From: Flavobacteriales bacterium TMED113
Lineage (GTDB): Bacteria > Bacteroidota > Bacteroidia > Flavobacteriales > TMED113
Direction of reading: 5' to 3'
DNA length: 61,554 nt
Assembly: GCA_002170235.1 (NCBI GenBank)
Contig: NHFO01000063.1
Coordinates: 2,560-64,113 of the forward strand
A model generated the notes under the pieces. That model did no database searches. It was not told the origin of the DNA and saw only the letters and a list, made by a program, of their open reading frames with translations. Positions within the stretch are counted from its first letter, which is position 1, and each line of letters opens with the position of its first letter. Made by a program: the position numbers and the translations under genes. Shown one piece after another: positions 1 to 6,515 of this stretch.

Positions 1-330
1 AGAGAGAATAAGACCAATGCTATCAAAGAGTTTGGAGCAAGAAATAATATATGGAGAATTAAGAATTGTGGAGGATTTGGACAGACTAACAAAAACTCAT
101 ACAAACACCCTGCAACAATGCCAGAGGAGTTAGCAAGAGGACATATTCAGACATGGAGCAATGAGGGAGACATAGTTGTTGACCCATTCATGGGTAGTGG
201 CACAACAGCACAAATAAGTATAGAAGAGAATAGACAATTCATAGGATTTGAGATTGACCCAACATATCACAAAATGTGTGAGGATAGAGTCAGACCACTA
301 TTGGATAATTTGCTCACTCGATTATGTTAA
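1..330 (+). CDS. DNA methyltransferase (N6-A/N4-C type), C-terminal part
   Basis: The reading frame is open from the first base, so the gene begins upstream and only the last 109 residues are seen. The sequence HPATMPEELARGHI followed by DPFMGSGTT (from base 181) is the S-adenosylmethionine-binding motif I and its preceding segment, as found at the C-terminal end of beta-type amino-methyltransferases. It is followed by GFEIDPTYH, the usual end of that fold. The catalytic DPPY/NPPY motif and the target-recognition region lie outside the window, so target and base specificity cannot be read. No restriction endonuclease is visible next to it, so it is probably an orphan phage methylase. The next gene overlaps its end by 7 bases, suggesting co-translation. 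Confidence 0.85.
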   Translation, partial: RENKTNAIKEFGARNNIWRIKNCGGFGQTNKNSYKHPATMPEELARGHIQTWSNEGDIVVDPFMGSGTTAQISIEENRQFIGFEIDPTYHKMCEDRVRPLLDNLLTRLC

Positions 331-530
331 GACAAAAATGTAGAGTCACACCTAAGAGTGAGAAAGCAAAATACACCTATGCTACATATTTAAACAGTAA
401 TTCTATTTGTCACATTGAGCATAAAAGAAGTCATAGGTGGTTTCTAAGTGCTATCCAAAACCCTGATTACTGGTTTTGGGTGGATGTGCCAATAGATAAA
501 AACTGGGATTATCAGGAGATTACATCATGA
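324..530 (+). CDS. hypothetical protein, 68 aa
   Basis: I do not recognise this protein. It is basic at the N terminus (MLRQKCRVTPKSEKAKY) and aromatic at the C terminus, with several Trp and Tyr (NPDYWFWVDVP). The start lies inside the end of the methyltransferase gene (ATGTTAA) and the stop overlaps the next start (ATGA), so it sits in a tightly coupled operon. The overlaps and the coherent composition are the main reasons for calling it real. Confidence 0.6.
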   Translation: MLRQKCRVTPKSEKAKYTYATYLNSNSICHIEHKRSHRWFLSAIQNPDYWFWVDVPIDKNWDYQEITS

Positions 531-724
531 GAAATGGAGCAGACCTAGATTCACTAGATGGAAAACAACAGCAACAAAGATTTAATTGTTGGCATTGTGG
601 TAGTGAGTTAGTGTGGGGTGGTGACCACGATTTAGATGACTACACACAGGATTATGACATTGTATCTAATTTCCAATGTATGAATTGTGAAACATTTGTA
701 GAGGTATATCACAAATGTCAGTAG
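527..724 (+). CDS. small zinc-ribbon protein, 65 aa
   Basis: Two CxxC knuckles are visible: CWHCG near residue 22 and CMNC near residue 52, separated by an acidic stretch rich in Asp. This spacing fits a zinc ribbon, a fold used for nucleic-acid or protein contacts. Similar short CWHCG-type proteins are common in T4-type cyanophage genomes, from my memory of the family. The start codon overlaps the upstream stop (ATGA), and the next gene begins inside its last codons. The molecular partner is unknown. Confidence 0.7.
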   Translation: MRNGADLDSLDGKQQQQRFNCWHCGSELVWGGDHDLDDYTQDYDIVSNFQCMNCETFVEVYHKCQ

Positions 725-921
725 AAGGAGAAAATGCAAGAAAGAAAGCAGATAAAATGCTAGAGGCATTGCACAAATATAATAGTCAGATATTAGGAGA
801 CGATTTAGAGGATTCTATTATAGAGAGAATTAATAATGCTAAAGAATTAAAGGACATACTCGATAAAGCAAGAGAGCAACAACTCAAAGCAAAAGAGGAT
901 TATTTAAACAATGAAACTTAG
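715..921 (+). CDS. hypothetical coiled-coil protein, 68 aa
   Basis: This is a short, highly charged, Lys/Glu-rich protein predicted by eye to be almost entirely helical (NAKELKDILDKAREQQLKAK). It has no recognisable domain. It overlaps the zinc-ribbon gene by 10 bases and the oxygenase gene by 11 bases, which places it firmly in the same operon. Confidence 0.6.
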   Translation: MSVEGENARKKADKMLEALHKYNSQILGDDLEDSIIERINNAKELKDILDKAREQQLKAKEDYLNNET

Positions 922-1489
922 AGGTATGGATTACAAAGTTATTGATGACTATTTTCCTGAGTGGATAGTCAGTAGTATGTCAACATACTTTGAGAATTTC
1001 CCAGTATCATGGTCTAATTCAAGTAGAGAATCATATAAGGAAGGTGGGAGATTCTTTGGTAATATGTGCATACAGCACGAAGACTGGACAATACCAGAAG
1101 ATTTAAGAATATGGTTTTTCCAATATCTTAATGGGTGTGTTATGAATGACCTATTAAAAGGACAAGTCACGAATGTTAATAGAGTATTGGTCAATGGTCA
1201 GGTTAAAGGACAAGATGGAGTTAACCATAAAGATTGTGACATCAAGGACGAGGGATATAAAACATTAATATATCATGCTCATGGACATGAGGGAGACACA
1301 GTTATAGGAGTGGATAGAGTGCCATTTAAAGAGGGGAGAATTGTTATATTTGATTCATACTTGACACATAGAGGTGAAGCACCAAAAGATGATAGTTATA
1401 GAGTTAGTCTAGGTTGCATCTACACATATATTGAGGAGAATGATATGACAGTTGACAAAGCGTCACAACTATTAGACAAAAACAAATAG
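911..1489 (+). CDS. 2OG-Fe(II) oxygenase-like protein, 192 aa
   Basis: The protein carries the iron-binding facial triad of 2-oxoglutarate/Fe(II) dioxygenases: His106 and Asp108 in NHKDCD, then His153 in LTHRGEAP. Arg164 in SYRVSLG is suitably placed to bind the 2-oxoglutarate carboxylate. The segment GRIVIFDSYLTHRGE is typical of phage and prolyl-4-hydroxylase-like members. Such genes are frequent in cyanophages; proposed roles are protein or nucleic-acid hydroxylation, but the substrate is not known. Two starts are possible, 911 and 926; 911 is chosen because it overlaps the upstream gene in the pattern used throughout this operon. It is the last gene of the run before a non-coding, structured stretch. 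Confidence 0.8.
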   Translation: MKLRGMDYKVIDDYFPEWIVSSMSTYFENFPVSWSNSSRESYKEGGRFFGNMCIQHEDWTIPEDLRIWFFQYLNGCVMNDLLKGQVTNVNRVLVNGQVKGQDGVNHKDCDIKDEGYKTLIYHAHGHEGDTVIGVDRVPFKEGRIVIFDSYLTHRGEAPKDDSYRVSLGCIYTYIEENDMTVDKASQLLDKNK

Positions 1490-1507
1490 TTGTGTTATTA
1501 TATAAAT

Positions 1508-1656
1508 GGGGAAACAAACCCACTTGACATAAGACTTTCAAGGTAGCGGATACCATAACTGAGTTAGTACTTCCTTTGAGAAGTGAAGCACCTCTTGACC
1601 TGTTATGCATACGCTTTTAAATCGAACTTAAGCAGTCCAGTCGGTTTTGTTTCCTC
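1508..1656 (+). ncRNA. candidate structured RNA closed by a long-range helix
   Basis: The 188-bp gap between genes is bracketed by complementary ends: GGAAACAAA at 1510-1518 pairs with TTTGTTTCC at 1646-1654. The helix extends outward by a G-U and a G-C pair and inward by two G-C pairs past a bulged T. Inside are smaller hairpins: CTTGA/TCAAG at about 1523-1541, GGTA/TACC at about 1542-1554, and ACTTC/GAAGT at about 1569-1584. There is no sizeable reading frame. It could be a stable small RNA, a leader of the downstream membrane-protein genes or a processing element. It does not match any riboswitch or tRNA class I can recall. It also contains GTAC and GAAC, tetranucleotides absent from the preceding 1.5 kb of coding DNA. 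Confidence 0.4.
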
Positions 1657-1677
1657 TCACTAATATAATTAAATACT

Positions 1678-1830
1678 ATGAGCAACGTACCATTTTATGA
1701 CTTTCCACACTCACCTATATTGTTAATAGGTTTCGGTGGTATATTGACAGCACTTGTAGTGTTATTTGTTGCTAACAACAAATACTTTAATTCACCACTT
1801 AATAGGGATAGACCTAATGGTAAAGCATAG
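1678..1830 (+). CDS. small membrane protein, 50 aa
   Basis: This short frame begins MSNVPFYDFPHSP, then has one clear hydrophobic span (ILLIGFGGILTALVVLFVA, about residues 14-32) and a polar, basic C terminus. It looks like a single-pass membrane protein with a short N-terminal tail. The next gene starts inside its last codons (1817), which supports translation. Its function is unknown; small phage membrane proteins often act on the host envelope, but nothing in the sequence shows this. Confidence 0.6.
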   Translation: MSNVPFYDFPHSPILLIGFGGILTALVVLFVANNKYFNSPLNRDRPNGKA

Positions 1831-2059
1831 CACACCTGATGTAGTTTGTTTGAGAGTTGAGAGACTCACAAATATAATTACACAGTTGAAGAAAGCAATG
1901 GACATGAATGACAAAGCAACACCAAATGATCTTGGTTGCCAGTCATTACAATTTGCAAATAACTACACTAATCAAGTATTATTAGATGTCATTGCTGATT
2001 TAAAGAGAGATTTAGATATTCACGATTTAACATTTAAAGATTATCAATACGATTTATGA
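1817..2059 (+). CDS. hypothetical protein, 80 aa
   Basis: The start at 1817 (MVKHSTPDVVCLRVERL) is preferred over an upstream in-frame codon at 1766, because the upstream part lies wholly inside the membrane-protein gene. The product is mostly helical, with RLTNIITQLKKAMDMND and VLLDVIADLKRDLDIHD segments. It is not recognised. The stop overlaps the next start (ATGA). Confidence 0.6.
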   Translation: MVKHSTPDVVCLRVERLTNIITQLKKAMDMNDKATPNDLGCQSLQFANNYTNQVLLDVIADLKRDLDIHDLTFKDYQYDL

Positions 2060-2196
2060 AACCTTATTTACTATACATTTTTATAGGAGTTGTATTTTTA
2101 ACTCTCATTCGCACATCATTTAAAATTGATAGGAGCGAGAGAAATCAGAGATTATCTGATGAGTTATGCAAGATTGATAAAGTATATTGCAAATAG
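2056..2196 (+). CDS. small membrane protein, 46 aa
   Basis: The translation begins MKPYLLYIFIGVVFLTLIRT, a hydrophobic N-terminal segment of about 15 residues that could be a signal anchor, followed by a charged tail (SFKIDRSERNQRLSDELCK). It is coupled to the preceding gene by an ATGA overlap and followed by a strong terminator-like hairpin, so it ends the operon. Function unknown. Confidence 0.55.
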   Translation: MKPYLLYIFIGVVFLTLIRTSFKIDRSERNQRLSDELCKIDKVYCK

Positions 2197-2217
2197 ACCA
2201 ATTCACAAACTGTCACA

Positions 2218-2255
2218 ACCTCTAATGCGTAACAACGTGTTAGGGGTTATTATAT
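2218..2255 (+). terminator. rho-independent terminator candidate
   Basis: ACCTCTAA at 2218-2225 pairs with TTAGGGGT at 2240-2247 (one G-U). The stem continues after a small internal loop with CGT/ACG and an AACA loop. The helix is followed by TTATTATATT. It lies between the small membrane protein and the helicase and would separate the two transcription units. Confidence 0.6.
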
Positions 2256-2274
2256 TAATAGTTAAAGTTTATTA

Positions 2275-3507
2275 ATGCCAATTAGGTTAAGACCACATCA
2301 AGAGAAAGCACTACAGTCAATGCAACTTTCTAATCATGGTCAGATTATTGTGCCTACAGGTGGCGGTAAGACTTTTATAATGATACAGCACGCTAAAGAG
2401 TTATTTGAAGCAAACTTCAAAACTGTTGTTGTAGTCGCCCCTCGTATTCTACTAGCAAATCAGTTATCAGCAGATTTCTTAGAGCATATTGATAATGTTG
2501 ATGTCTTACACGTCCATAGTGGAGAGACACATCACACTAGCACAACTAAAACTGATATGATTGAAGAGTGGCACTTAGGTAGTGTCAAGAATCAAATCAT
2601 CTTCACAACATATCATTCATTACATAAGATTACATCTAGTCCTAGTATTGAAGTGAGTGTGATGTATTGTGATGAAGCACATAACGCTTGCACTAAAAAC
2701 TTCTTTAATGCAGTAAGTGATATGACTATGAAGTGTGACCAAAAGTATTTTTTTACAGCAACACCTCGTATATCACATAAGCACGATAGAGGTATGAATA
2801 ACAGTAAAGTATTCGGTCATGTATTAGAGAGTGTGCCTGCACCAACTCTTATTGATAACGGTAGCATCATACCACCAACTATTGTGCCATTCACAACTTC
2901 ACATGAAGTTGATAAGAAGAATCCACATTTAGTGCATAGTGATGCAGTCCAAGATATATTAGACGGACTAAGTGTTGAAGCATCATCTAAAGTATTAGTT
3001 GCAGTCCCGAGCAGTCGTATCCTTAGAAACATTCTAGTGGAGACTGATATATTGCCCCAACTTGCCGAGCGTGGGTATAACGTATTACACATAACAAGTA
3101 AATTTGGAGCATATGTCAATAAGACTAAAGTCAACAGAGAGAAATTCTTTGAGACACTTACAAAATGGGGTAAAGACCCACTTAAGAAGTTTATAGTGTT
3201 TCATTACTCTATATTATCTGAAGGTATCAATGTAAGTGGATTGACTCATGCTATATTATTGAGAAATCTAAATGTTGTCGAAATGGCACAAACAGTAGGT
3301 AGAGTAATTAGATTACATCCTAAGGATGCAAGAGACATTGCTAGTGGTGTTATACCTAAGGGTCAGTTATCACTCTATCGTAAACCAACTGGTTATGTAA
3401 CTATACCTATTCATAGGAATCATGGTAAGCACACAGTCAAGAGACTACAGAGAGTTGTAGATGAGATATTTGTTAAAGGTATCCCTGCAACAGCATATGT
3501 GGGATAA
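2275..3507 (+). CDS. SF2 DEAH-box helicase, UvsW-like
   Basis: A 410-residue superfamily 2 helicase. Visible motifs in order are RPHQEKAL (residues 6-13), Walker A VPTGGGKT (26-33), DEAH (133-136), TAT (161-163), SEGINV with the following LTHAILLRN in domain 2, and motif VI QTVGRVIR (339-346). The compact two-domain layout resembles the recombination/repair helicase UvsW of T4-type phages, although the N-terminal extra domain of T4 UvsW is not evident. The expected role is ATP-driven remodelling of DNA branches during phage replication. It stands alone between a terminator (2218-2255) and a hairpin (3511-3534). The gene contains no GATC, GAAC, GTTC or GTAC at all. Confidence 0.85.
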   Translation: MPIRLRPHQEKALQSMQLSNHGQIIVPTGGGKTFIMIQHAKELFEANFKTVVVVAPRILLANQLSADFLEHIDNVDVLHVHSGETHHTSTTKTDMIEEWHLGSVKNQIIFTTYHSLHKITSSPSIEVSVMYCDEAHNACTKNFFNAVSDMTMKCDQKYFFTATPRISHKHDRGMNNSKVFGHVLESVPAPTLIDNGSIIPPTIVPFTTSHEVDKKNPHLVHSDAVQDILDGLSVEASSKVLVAVPSSRILRNILVETDILPQLAERGYNVLHITSKFGAYVNKTKVNREKFFETLTKWGKDPLKKFIVFHYSILSEGINVSGLTHAILLRNLNVVEMAQTVGRVIRLHPKDARDIASGVIPKGQLSLYRKPTGYVTIPIHRNHGKHTVKRLQRVVDEIFVKGIPATAYVG

Positions 3508-3510
3508 ATG

Positions 3511-3534
3511 TGTGACAGTTATATTAGTGTCACA
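3511..3534 (+). terminator. TGTGACA hairpin, copy 1
   Basis: TGTGACA (3511-3517) and TGTCACA (3528-3534) form a 7-bp perfect stem with a 10-base AT-rich loop, just after the helicase stop. The same 24 bases recur exactly at 5527-5550, and variants occur at further gene ends. There is no strong T tract, so it may terminate, or stabilise a 3' end, or act as a protein-binding operator. Confidence 0.55.
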
Positions 3535-3575
3535 TCATTCCACACGTTGCACTCAAAATGCAGTATATTAAATAT

Positions 3576-3626
3576 ATCAGGTTAATGCTTACATTAACAA
3601 GTGCTAAGGGATACCTTTAACCTGAT
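3576..3626 (+). promoter_or_regulatory. competing inverted repeats in a leader
   Basis: ATCAGGTTAA at 3576-3585 is perfectly complementary to TTAACCTGAT at 3617-3626. GTTAATG at 3581-3587 is also perfectly complementary to CATTAAC at 3592-3598 with a CTTA loop. The two helices share bases 3581-3585, so they exclude each other. A third small hairpin, AAGG/CCTT, lies at 3606-3617. The ribosome-binding site AAGGAG of the next gene follows about 10 bases later. The layout is that of an attenuator or switchable leader. Confidence 0.4.
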
Positions 3627-3648
3627 AATCATTCTTAAGGAGACATCA

Positions 3649-3831
3649 ATGTCATCACTACATCACGAAACATTACTAGAAACTTGTTATGATGAGTCAT
3701 GGGAGGATTTTCGTAAAGAGAATAATCTAACTGATGACCAGTTATATGCAATGGAGCAAAACTCTCAGTATGGTTACTTACCAGTAATTGCAGAGGAAGC
3801 AACAAAACGATTTGAGGAGTTATGCCAATGA
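3649..3831 (+). CDS. hypothetical acidic protein, 60 aa
   Basis: The start at 3649 is chosen because AAGGAGA lies 7 bases upstream; an in-frame GTG at 3601 would run through the structured leader. The product (MSSLHHETLLETCYDESWED...) is acidic and helical and not recognised. It heads a run of overlapping small genes, with the next start in an ATGA overlap. Confidence 0.6.
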   Translation: MSSLHHETLLETCYDESWEDFRKENNLTDDQLYAMEQNSQYGYLPVIAEEATKRFEELCQ

Positions 3832-3959
3832 ATAAGTATGAAATCACATGGGATGAGCAATACCAACTCATCAAATTATATGATTTACTTAGGGATAATG
3901 GCATGATGAATGAGTTACCTAACGAAATCGAAACATTTTTTGAAAAACTATTGGATTAA
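3828..3959 (+). CDS. hypothetical protein, 43 aa
   Basis: A very short frame (MNKYEITWDEQYQLIKLYDL...) overlapping the upstream stop by ATGA. It is acidic, probably two short helices. Support is the coupling and the downstream gene starting 6 bases after its stop. Confidence 0.5.
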   Translation: MNKYEITWDEQYQLIKLYDLLRDNGMMNELPNEIETFFEKLLD

Positions 3960-3964
3960 TTACT

Positions 3965-4177
3965 ATGTTTACTAAGGAAGAATTATTTTACATTATTGAT
4001 TGTCTTGACCAAGACTATTATAATATCAAGGACATTGAGGACTTAGAGTTACAAAGAGCAGAATTATCCAAAAATGCCCGCATATGCTCTATATTATCTG
4101 ATTTAATTGATGTTGAAACAGCAAAAGAAGATAAGATAGAAAAGGCAAGAGCGAAGCAACCCCAAGCGGAGTGGTAA
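3965..4177 (+). CDS. hypothetical protein, 70 aa
   Basis: The protein (MFTKEELFYIIDCLDQDYYN...) is helical and acidic, ending in a Lys/Ala-rich stretch. TKEELFYIIDCL is a pattern I associate with short conserved proteins of T4-type cyanophages of unknown role. The next gene begins directly after it. Confidence 0.6.
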   Translation: MFTKEELFYIIDCLDQDYYNIKDIEDLELQRAELSKNARICSILSDLIDVETAKEDKIEKARAKQPQAEW

Positions 4178-4179
4178 CT

Positions 4180-4380
4180 ATGGAGCAACTAGCAGTATGG
4201 TTAACAAGTGATGAAATAATTGAAATTACTGATTCACTTCAATGGATAGCAGAAGATGAAGACAAAGAAGTCCAAGAGAATAATAAAGACTTAATTAACG
4301 CTTATCACAAACTACAAAAACAACTCAAGGATTATCATGAAGCAAGAGCAACTTTCATTAACAAATCAACAACTAAGTGA
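4180..4380 (+). CDS. hypothetical protein, 66 aa
   Basis: The ATG at 4180 (MEQLAVWLTSDEIIEITDSL) is preferred to the GTG at 4171, with GCGGAGTGG upstream as a possible ribosome-binding site. The SDEIIEITDSLQWIAEDED segment resembles the TKEELFYIIDCL segment of the gene before it, so the two may be diverged duplicates. Function unknown. Confidence 0.55.
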   Translation: MEQLAVWLTSDEIIEITDSLQWIAEDEDKEVQENNKDLINAYHKLQKQLKDYHEARATFINKSTTK

Positions 4381-4591
4381 ATTAAGAGATTTATTTGTTG
4401 ATAGATACGTTGATAATATGTCAACTAAAGATTTAGTTGAATATGTATATAATGATATGAGTCATTATGTTGAAGGTCAATCTGATGAAGCATTTATTAA
4501 TGATTGTAAGGACTACTGGGGAGATATGCTTCCAGAAATTGTTGAAGAAGTCAAGGAAGTATGTGACAGTATTAATAGTGGCACATTATGA
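4337..4591 (+). CDS. hypothetical protein, 84 aa
   Basis: It starts inside the previous gene, after AAGGATTATC, which provides a ribosome-binding site. The product (LSELRDLFVDRYVDNMSTKDL...) is helical and acidic. The last codons are part of the degenerate TGTGACA hairpin, which therefore encodes the C-terminal residues CDSINSGT. The gene at 6273 ends in a similar way (DSLESGT). Confidence 0.6.
   Translation: MKQEQLSLTNQQLSELRDLFVDRYVDNMSTKDLVEYVYNDMSHYVEGQSDEAFINDCKDYWGDMLPEIVEEVKEVCDSINSGTL
4562..4585 (+). terminator. TGTGACA hairpin, degenerate copy inside a 3' coding end
   Basis: TGTGACA (4562-4568) faces TGGCACA (4579-4585), six of seven positions paired. It lies within the last codons of the upstream gene and about 26 bases before a promoter-like block, repeating the hairpin-promoter order seen at several other junctions. 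Confidence 0.4.
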
Positions 4592-4610
4592 TGCACATAG
4601 CGTAAACTAT

Positions 4611-4632
4611 CCATTATAATATTAATATAATC
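4611..4632 (+). promoter_or_regulatory. TATAATA repeat promoter block, copy 1
   Basis: CCATTATAATATTAATATAA matches the recurrent block, preceded by AGCGTAAACTAT, which also recurs upstream of other copies. The start codon at 4645 follows at the usual distance. No TTGACA box is seen. Confidence 0.5.
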
Positions 4633-4644
4633 ACACAGAGAAAC

Positions 4645-4833
4645 ATGAAAAAAGGATTAAACATTGAAGTCACATCATCACAGTATAGTTTTCTATACGA
4701 AGTATTAATGGAAGCATACTCAAATGATGTTGCAGAGCAAAAAGGTTGGGATGTGCAAACTTTCGATAACCTAGTTGACAATGTTTGCCAAGCAACAGAA
4801 ACTAACCTATCCAACTCAGTAAAAGGTATTTAA
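4645..4833 (+). CDS. hypothetical protein, 62 aa
   Basis: First gene after a promoter block. The protein (MKKGLNIEVTSSQYSFLYEV...) has no recognised domain and is largely helical. The next gene starts 2 bases after its stop. Function unknown. Confidence 0.6.
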   Translation: MKKGLNIEVTSSQYSFLYEVLMEAYSNDVAEQKGWDVQTFDNLVDNVCQATETNLSNSVKGI

Positions 4834-4835
4834 TT

Positions 4836-5009
4836 ATGATTTACTCAGATTCATTAGACTTCTTATGTGACCTATATGAAGCATATCTCACTAAGCACTC
4901 ACTTCCAAAATTGAGTGCTGATGAGCAAGATTTATCAGTAATGACAGTTGAGCAAAGTGAGTGGATTACAAATTTTTCAAATCTATGGGAGAAAGTCCAA
5001 AATGCATGA
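4836..5009 (+). CDS. hypothetical acidic protein, 57 aa
   Basis: A short frame (MIYSDSLDFLCDLYEAYLTK...) directly after the stop of the preceding gene. It overlaps the following start by 8 bases. It is acidic and aromatic and is not recognised. Confidence 0.55.
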   Translation: MIYSDSLDFLCDLYEAYLTKHSLPKLSADEQDLSVMTVEQSEWITNFSNLWEKVQNA

Positions 5010-5175
5010 CCCTAAAGTTAAAATTCTAGAAGTCAAGGACGATTCTTTCGACATCTATGAATTACTATCTCGAAGAGATAGAGCAACCATTAATGAGATT
5101 ATTCTTGACACTATAGCATCAAAAGGTTATGATGTTGACAACTTTGATTATGATTTACGAGGTTTTGTATTATGA
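5002..5175 (+). CDS. hypothetical protein, 57 aa
   Basis: The start at 5002 (MHDPKVKILEVKDDSFDIYE) is chosen over 4948, which would lie fully within the neighbouring gene. The product is acidic, with the helix RDRATINEIILDTIASKGYD. The stop overlaps the next start by ATGA. Function unknown. Confidence 0.55.
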   Translation: MHDPKVKILEVKDDSFDIYELLSRRDRATINEIILDTIASKGYDVDNFDYDLRGFVL

Positions 5176-5507
5176 GGACATACATTTTTAAAGACTATCT
5201 TGCAATGGACAATGGCAAGTTTTTACCACTTCAAACAATAGAGAGCGAAGAATTCGGTAGGCACTTTTTTATTGATATTGCATTTGAGTTTATATCCGCC
5301 CCAAGTCTCAAATCTGGTGGATATGATGAAACACAGTTGGATTACGTTAGTAACTGGACTGACCTCGAAGGTGTTAACTTAAATGAGTTATTTGACATTA
5401 ACAGAAAACTATGTTGGAGTCAATGGCAAGAAGATAAAGATAAAGCACACACAGAAATGTGTGAATATATGGAAGCAGTTGAAAATGGAGAAATTGAATA
5501 CCTATGA
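5172..5507 (+). CDS. hypothetical protein, 111 aa
   Basis: Coupled to the upstream gene by ATGA. The sequence starts MRTYIFKDYLAMDNGKFLPL and is rich in aromatic and acidic residues, with a helical acidic C terminus (MCEYMEAVENGEIEYL). No family is recognised. It is the last sizeable gene before the exact second copy of the TGTGACA hairpin. Confidence 0.65.
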   Translation: MRTYIFKDYLAMDNGKFLPLQTIESEEFGRHFFIDIAFEFISAPSLKSGGYDETQLDYVSNWTDLEGVNLNELFDINRKLCWSQWQEDKDKAHTEMCEYMEAVENGEIEYL

Positions 5508-5590
5508 GTAAAATTGCAACCGCTCTTGTGACAGTTATATTAGTGTCACACACTTTTACCAGTAGCATTAATTTGCCACTATACTATTAA
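5504..5590 (+). CDS. possible 28-aa hydrophobic peptide across the hairpin
   Basis: An ATGA overlap with the preceding stop opens a 28-codon frame, MSKIATALVTVILVSHTFTS and eight more residues. It reads through the TGTGACA hairpin and stops within the promoter block. The peptide is hydrophobic and would suit a membrane segment. It may be a chance frame, since the hairpin itself encodes VTVILVSH. Confidence 0.2.
   Translation: MSKIATALVTVILVSHTFTSSINLPLYY
5527..5550 (+). terminator. TGTGACA hairpin, copy 2 (identical to copy 1)
   Basis: The 24 bases are identical to 3511-3534: stem TGTGACA/TGTCACA with the same loop. It is followed 26 bases later by a promoter block. Confidence 0.55.
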
Positions 5591-5604
5591 TATAGCAATC
5601 AAGG
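5576..5604 (+). promoter_or_regulatory. TATAATA repeat promoter block, copy 2
   Basis: CCACTATACTATTAATATAG followed by CAATCAAGG is a variant of the recurrent block. The AAGG at its end doubles as ribosome-binding site for the ATG at 5609. Confidence 0.5.
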
Positions 5605-5608
5605 AATT

Positions 5609-5911
5609 ATGACACCTCTTTCAATTCTCACAGCACATAGACAATTAGATGATTTCGTTGACTATGTTGACTCATTCTATGGTCAGAATGACCCACTATA
5701 CCCACTATACTACGAGGGTGAAGCATTGACTAAGGAAGATATTAGACACGCTAGTATTCTATACTTAGATAGATGTCAGGATGAGTCTTTTGAAAATATC
5801 ACATGGGGTGATGGTGATTCACTAGACAGAGAGAGAGTAAGAGACATTCTTACAGATAAGTTTAACTACTCTTACTCAGTATTAACATCATATAATAAGG
5901 GGAATTGGTAA
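5609..5911 (+). CDS. hypothetical protein, 100 aa
   Basis: The first gene of its cassette, with AAGGAATT upstream. The protein (MTPLSILTAHRQLDDFVDYV...) is acidic with aromatic clusters (DPLYPLYYEGEALTKEDI) and an ERVRDILTDKFNYSY segment. TKEDIRHASILYLD suggests a helical bundle. No family recognised. It overlaps the next start by one base (TAATG). Confidence 0.65.
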   Translation: MTPLSILTAHRQLDDFVDYVDSFYGQNDPLYPLYYEGEALTKEDIRHASILYLDRCQDESFENITWGDGDSLDRERVRDILTDKFNYSYSVLTSYNKGNW

Positions 5912-6069
5912 TGACAAGAAAAGAATACGAATTAGTCTTTCAAGCAATTAGACATTATAGATGTTTAATGACTGATGAGCAAGAGGTATTAAGCGAGAAA
6001 ATTCTAGATGATATTTTCTATCCATCATTTGATTCATTAACACAGGAGGATTTACAAAATGTGCAATAG
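5911..6069 (+). CDS. hypothetical protein, 52 aa
   Basis: Short frame MTRKEYELVFQAIRHYRCLM..., helical and mildly basic at its N terminus. TAATG coupling upstream and an 11-base overlap with the next start support it. Function unknown. Confidence 0.55.
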   Translation: MTRKEYELVFQAIRHYRCLMTDEQEVLSEKILDDIFYPSFDSLTQEDLQNVQ

Positions 6070-6271
6070 ACAATACCACACAGTTAAACAAATTGGTGTA
6101 GGTGACAATGTAACATATAAAAAGAGTCTATGGCAAGTGTTAATCAATTACATATCAGGTGAGACTGATAAGACTGGATACACACCTTTATTCAATCGCA
6201 CCATTCTCATTGATGAGACTGGACAACGTGTAACCGTCCATAATTACAAACAACTAAGGAGAGTGGACTAA
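6059..6271 (+). CDS. hypothetical protein, 70 aa
   Basis: GGAGG about 11 bases upstream decides the start. The sequence MCNRQYHTVKQIGVGDNVTY then YKKSLWQVLINYISGET looks like a small beta-barrel (SH3- or KOW-like spacing of V, W and G), ending ETGQRVTVHNYKQLRRVD. This is a weak inference from pattern only. It is followed one base later by the next start. Confidence 0.55.
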   Translation: MCNRQYHTVKQIGVGDNVTYKKSLWQVLINYISGETDKTGYTPLFNRTILIDETGQRVTVHNYKQLRRVD

Positions 6272-6272
6272 A

Positions 6273-6455
6273 ATGAAATGGAAACAACAAATTGAATTTG
6301 ATGGATACATCAATTTATGGGAATGCATCCCAGAGGACAAACATTCTAAAATTGCTAATACTATATGGAAAGCACTTGATAAAGAAGGAATTACACTAAC
6401 ACAGGATGCAGAGTTAAGCATTAGGGTGTATGACAGTTTAGAAAGTGGCACATAG
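6273..6455 (+). CDS. hypothetical protein, 60 aa
   Basis: Starts one base after the previous stop. The protein (MKWKQQIEFDGYINLWECIP...) is unrecognised. Its last codons (YDSLESGT) are encoded by the degenerate hairpin region, as in the gene at 4337, which shows that the cassette was fitted against, or into, the coding end. Confidence 0.55.
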   Translation: MKWKQQIEFDGYINLWECIPEDKHSKIANTIWKALDKEGITLTQDAELSIRVYDSLESGT

Positions 6456-6470
6456 TCACCCCAGTAGCAT
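6442..6470 (+). repeat. 29-bp direct repeat, copy A
   Basis: The 29 bases starting AAAGTGGCACATAGTCACCC are identical to 8216-8244. Both copies lie between a gene end and a promoter block. It belongs to the recurrent intergenic cassette. Confidence 0.8.
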
Positions 6471-6476
6471 AAACTA

Positions 6477-6507
6477 CCCACTATAATAGTAATATAAGCA
6501 ATCAAGG
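6477..6507 (+). promoter_or_regulatory. TATAATA repeat promoter block, copy 3
   Basis: CCCACTATAATAGTAATATA, then AGCAATCAAGG, preceded by GTAGCATAAACTA. This is close to the consensus of all copies. The ATG of the next gene is at 6516. Confidence 0.55.
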
Positions 6508-6515
6508 TAACACAC

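Noticed and set aside
949-1194. Minus-strand frame inside the oxygenase gene
   Set aside because: It is antisense to a gene with clear motifs; this and all other minus-strand frames look like shadows of + strand coding.
2156-2190. CTGATGA motif as in a hammerhead ribozyme core
   Set aside because: The GAAA and stem II/III partners are not found at suitable spacing, and the motif lies within a small coding frame.
3601-3648. GTG start extending the 60-aa gene upstream
   Set aside because: It would place coding sequence over the inverted-repeat leader; ATG 3649 has a good AAGGAGA site.
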